From assembly GCA_963556495.2 (NCBI GenBank), contig OY747712.1, positions 26,900,235 through 26,964,234 on the forward strand: a stretch of 64,000 nucleotides of DNA. The letters run 5' to 3'. A model generated the notes under the pieces. That model searched no databases. It was given only the letters and a program-made list of their open reading frames with translations, and was not told the origin of the DNA. The position numbers were made by a program, and so were the translations under genes. Position 1 is the first letter of the stretch; each line of letters opens with the position of its first letter. Source of the DNA: Valencia hispanica (lineage: Eukaryota; Chordata; Actinopteri; Cyprinodontiformes; Valenciidae). Below, in pieces: positions 63,530 through 64,000 of the stretch.

Positions 63530-64000
63530 TCTGAAAAAACAAGGATTGATAATAGCGTTATATATTGAAAAGTGAAAGGGGGGGGGGATTGATGCCTATC
63601 TGCAGCAGTCAGGGGGCGAGAGGCGGGGTACACCCTGGAAAGGTCGCCAGTCCATCGCCGCTATACCACACTATACAGTTGAGTTAATTTTATTTTCTAT
63701 AACCAGATTTTCAATTAGTATGTATGAAAATAGAAGCAAGACCAATGTTGGATAAAATATATTTACTTACACAAGTAGGAGTCTCCAAATATTTAAAGCA
63801 CAGCAATGTTTTTACTACTGTGTGGAAAAAAACATGCCAGAATAACTCCAAGCAATACACCCAAATGCAAACGCACAGAAAGCATTTCCTCTCTATCATT
63901 TTTCACTACAAATTTCAATGTTACTTTGAGGATGCAAAAAATTGAGAATATTTGGTAATGACTGTCATGAAACATTAATCTTGGTTCCCGCTTTCAAACT
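63530..64000 (-). other. 5' flank or upstream intron of kmt2c
   Basis: AT-rich apart from a repeat fragment (63598-63662: 'gcggggtacaccctggaaag', 'gtcgccagtccatcgcc', common in fish genomes). No CpG island, TATA box or other promoter signal. Directly before the ATG the minus strand reads CCTTGTTTTTTCAGA, a splice-acceptor look. Confidence 0.55.

Overview
The window is a piece of a vertebrate genome, almost certainly a teleost fish. It holds GT/AG-split exons, 0.07-8 kb AT-rich introns, several degenerate Tc1/mariner lineages, hAT-type MITEs with 8-bp target duplications, tRNA-derived SINEs and LINE tails. No bacterial, viral or CRISPR-like content was seen.

One protein-coding gene fills the window on the minus strand: kmt2c (MLL3), the large nuclear H3K4 methyltransferase that marks enhancers. 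I traced 42 coding exons by hand, from the initiator exon at 63529 down to an exon cut by the left edge at position 1. Every junction has GT...AG and a compatible phase, and the joined frame is open for about 3267 codons. Family landmarks appear in the expected order: N-terminal AT-hook (exon 1), extended PHD (exons 4-7), PHD fingers (8, 8-9, 10-11), the conserved [20 protein letters not shown] stretch (13), a Gly/Arg-rich basic block (14-15), a second PHD triplet (17-20), HMG-box-like region (33-35), glutamine-rich coiled coil and about a dozen DPY...TPRP repeats (36), an acidic/Gln-rich segment with an LQDLL box (38) and another coiled coil (42). The second extended PHD, FYRN/FYRC and catalytic SET domains are not here; they should lie beyond position 1.

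Layout from high to low coordinate (direction of transcription): 63530-64000 is 5' flank or an upstream intron. 55-63.5 kb is exons 1-2 and a large repeat-filled intron. 43-53.5 kb holds exons 3-11 (first PHD cluster). 36-37.4 kb holds exons 12-13, and 34.6 kb holds exon 14. 25-29.6 kb is the dense cluster of exons 15-25 (second PHD cluster). 18 kb holds exon 26. 11.6-16.2 kb holds exons 27-34. 2.9-9.5 kb holds exons 35-39 (the long low-complexity exons). 1-529 holds exons 40-42.

The introns carry the mobile DNA. The best preserved element is a 1.5-kb Tc1-like transposon (20995-22492) whose transposase frame is broken by a single stop codon. It sits inside an older MITE. A second, 1.55-kb Tc1-like element ends 25 bp from the exon 4 splice donor. 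A stack of hAT-type MITEs lies immediately beside the exon 25 donor, with one target duplication starting at donor position +5. No other host gene was recognised.
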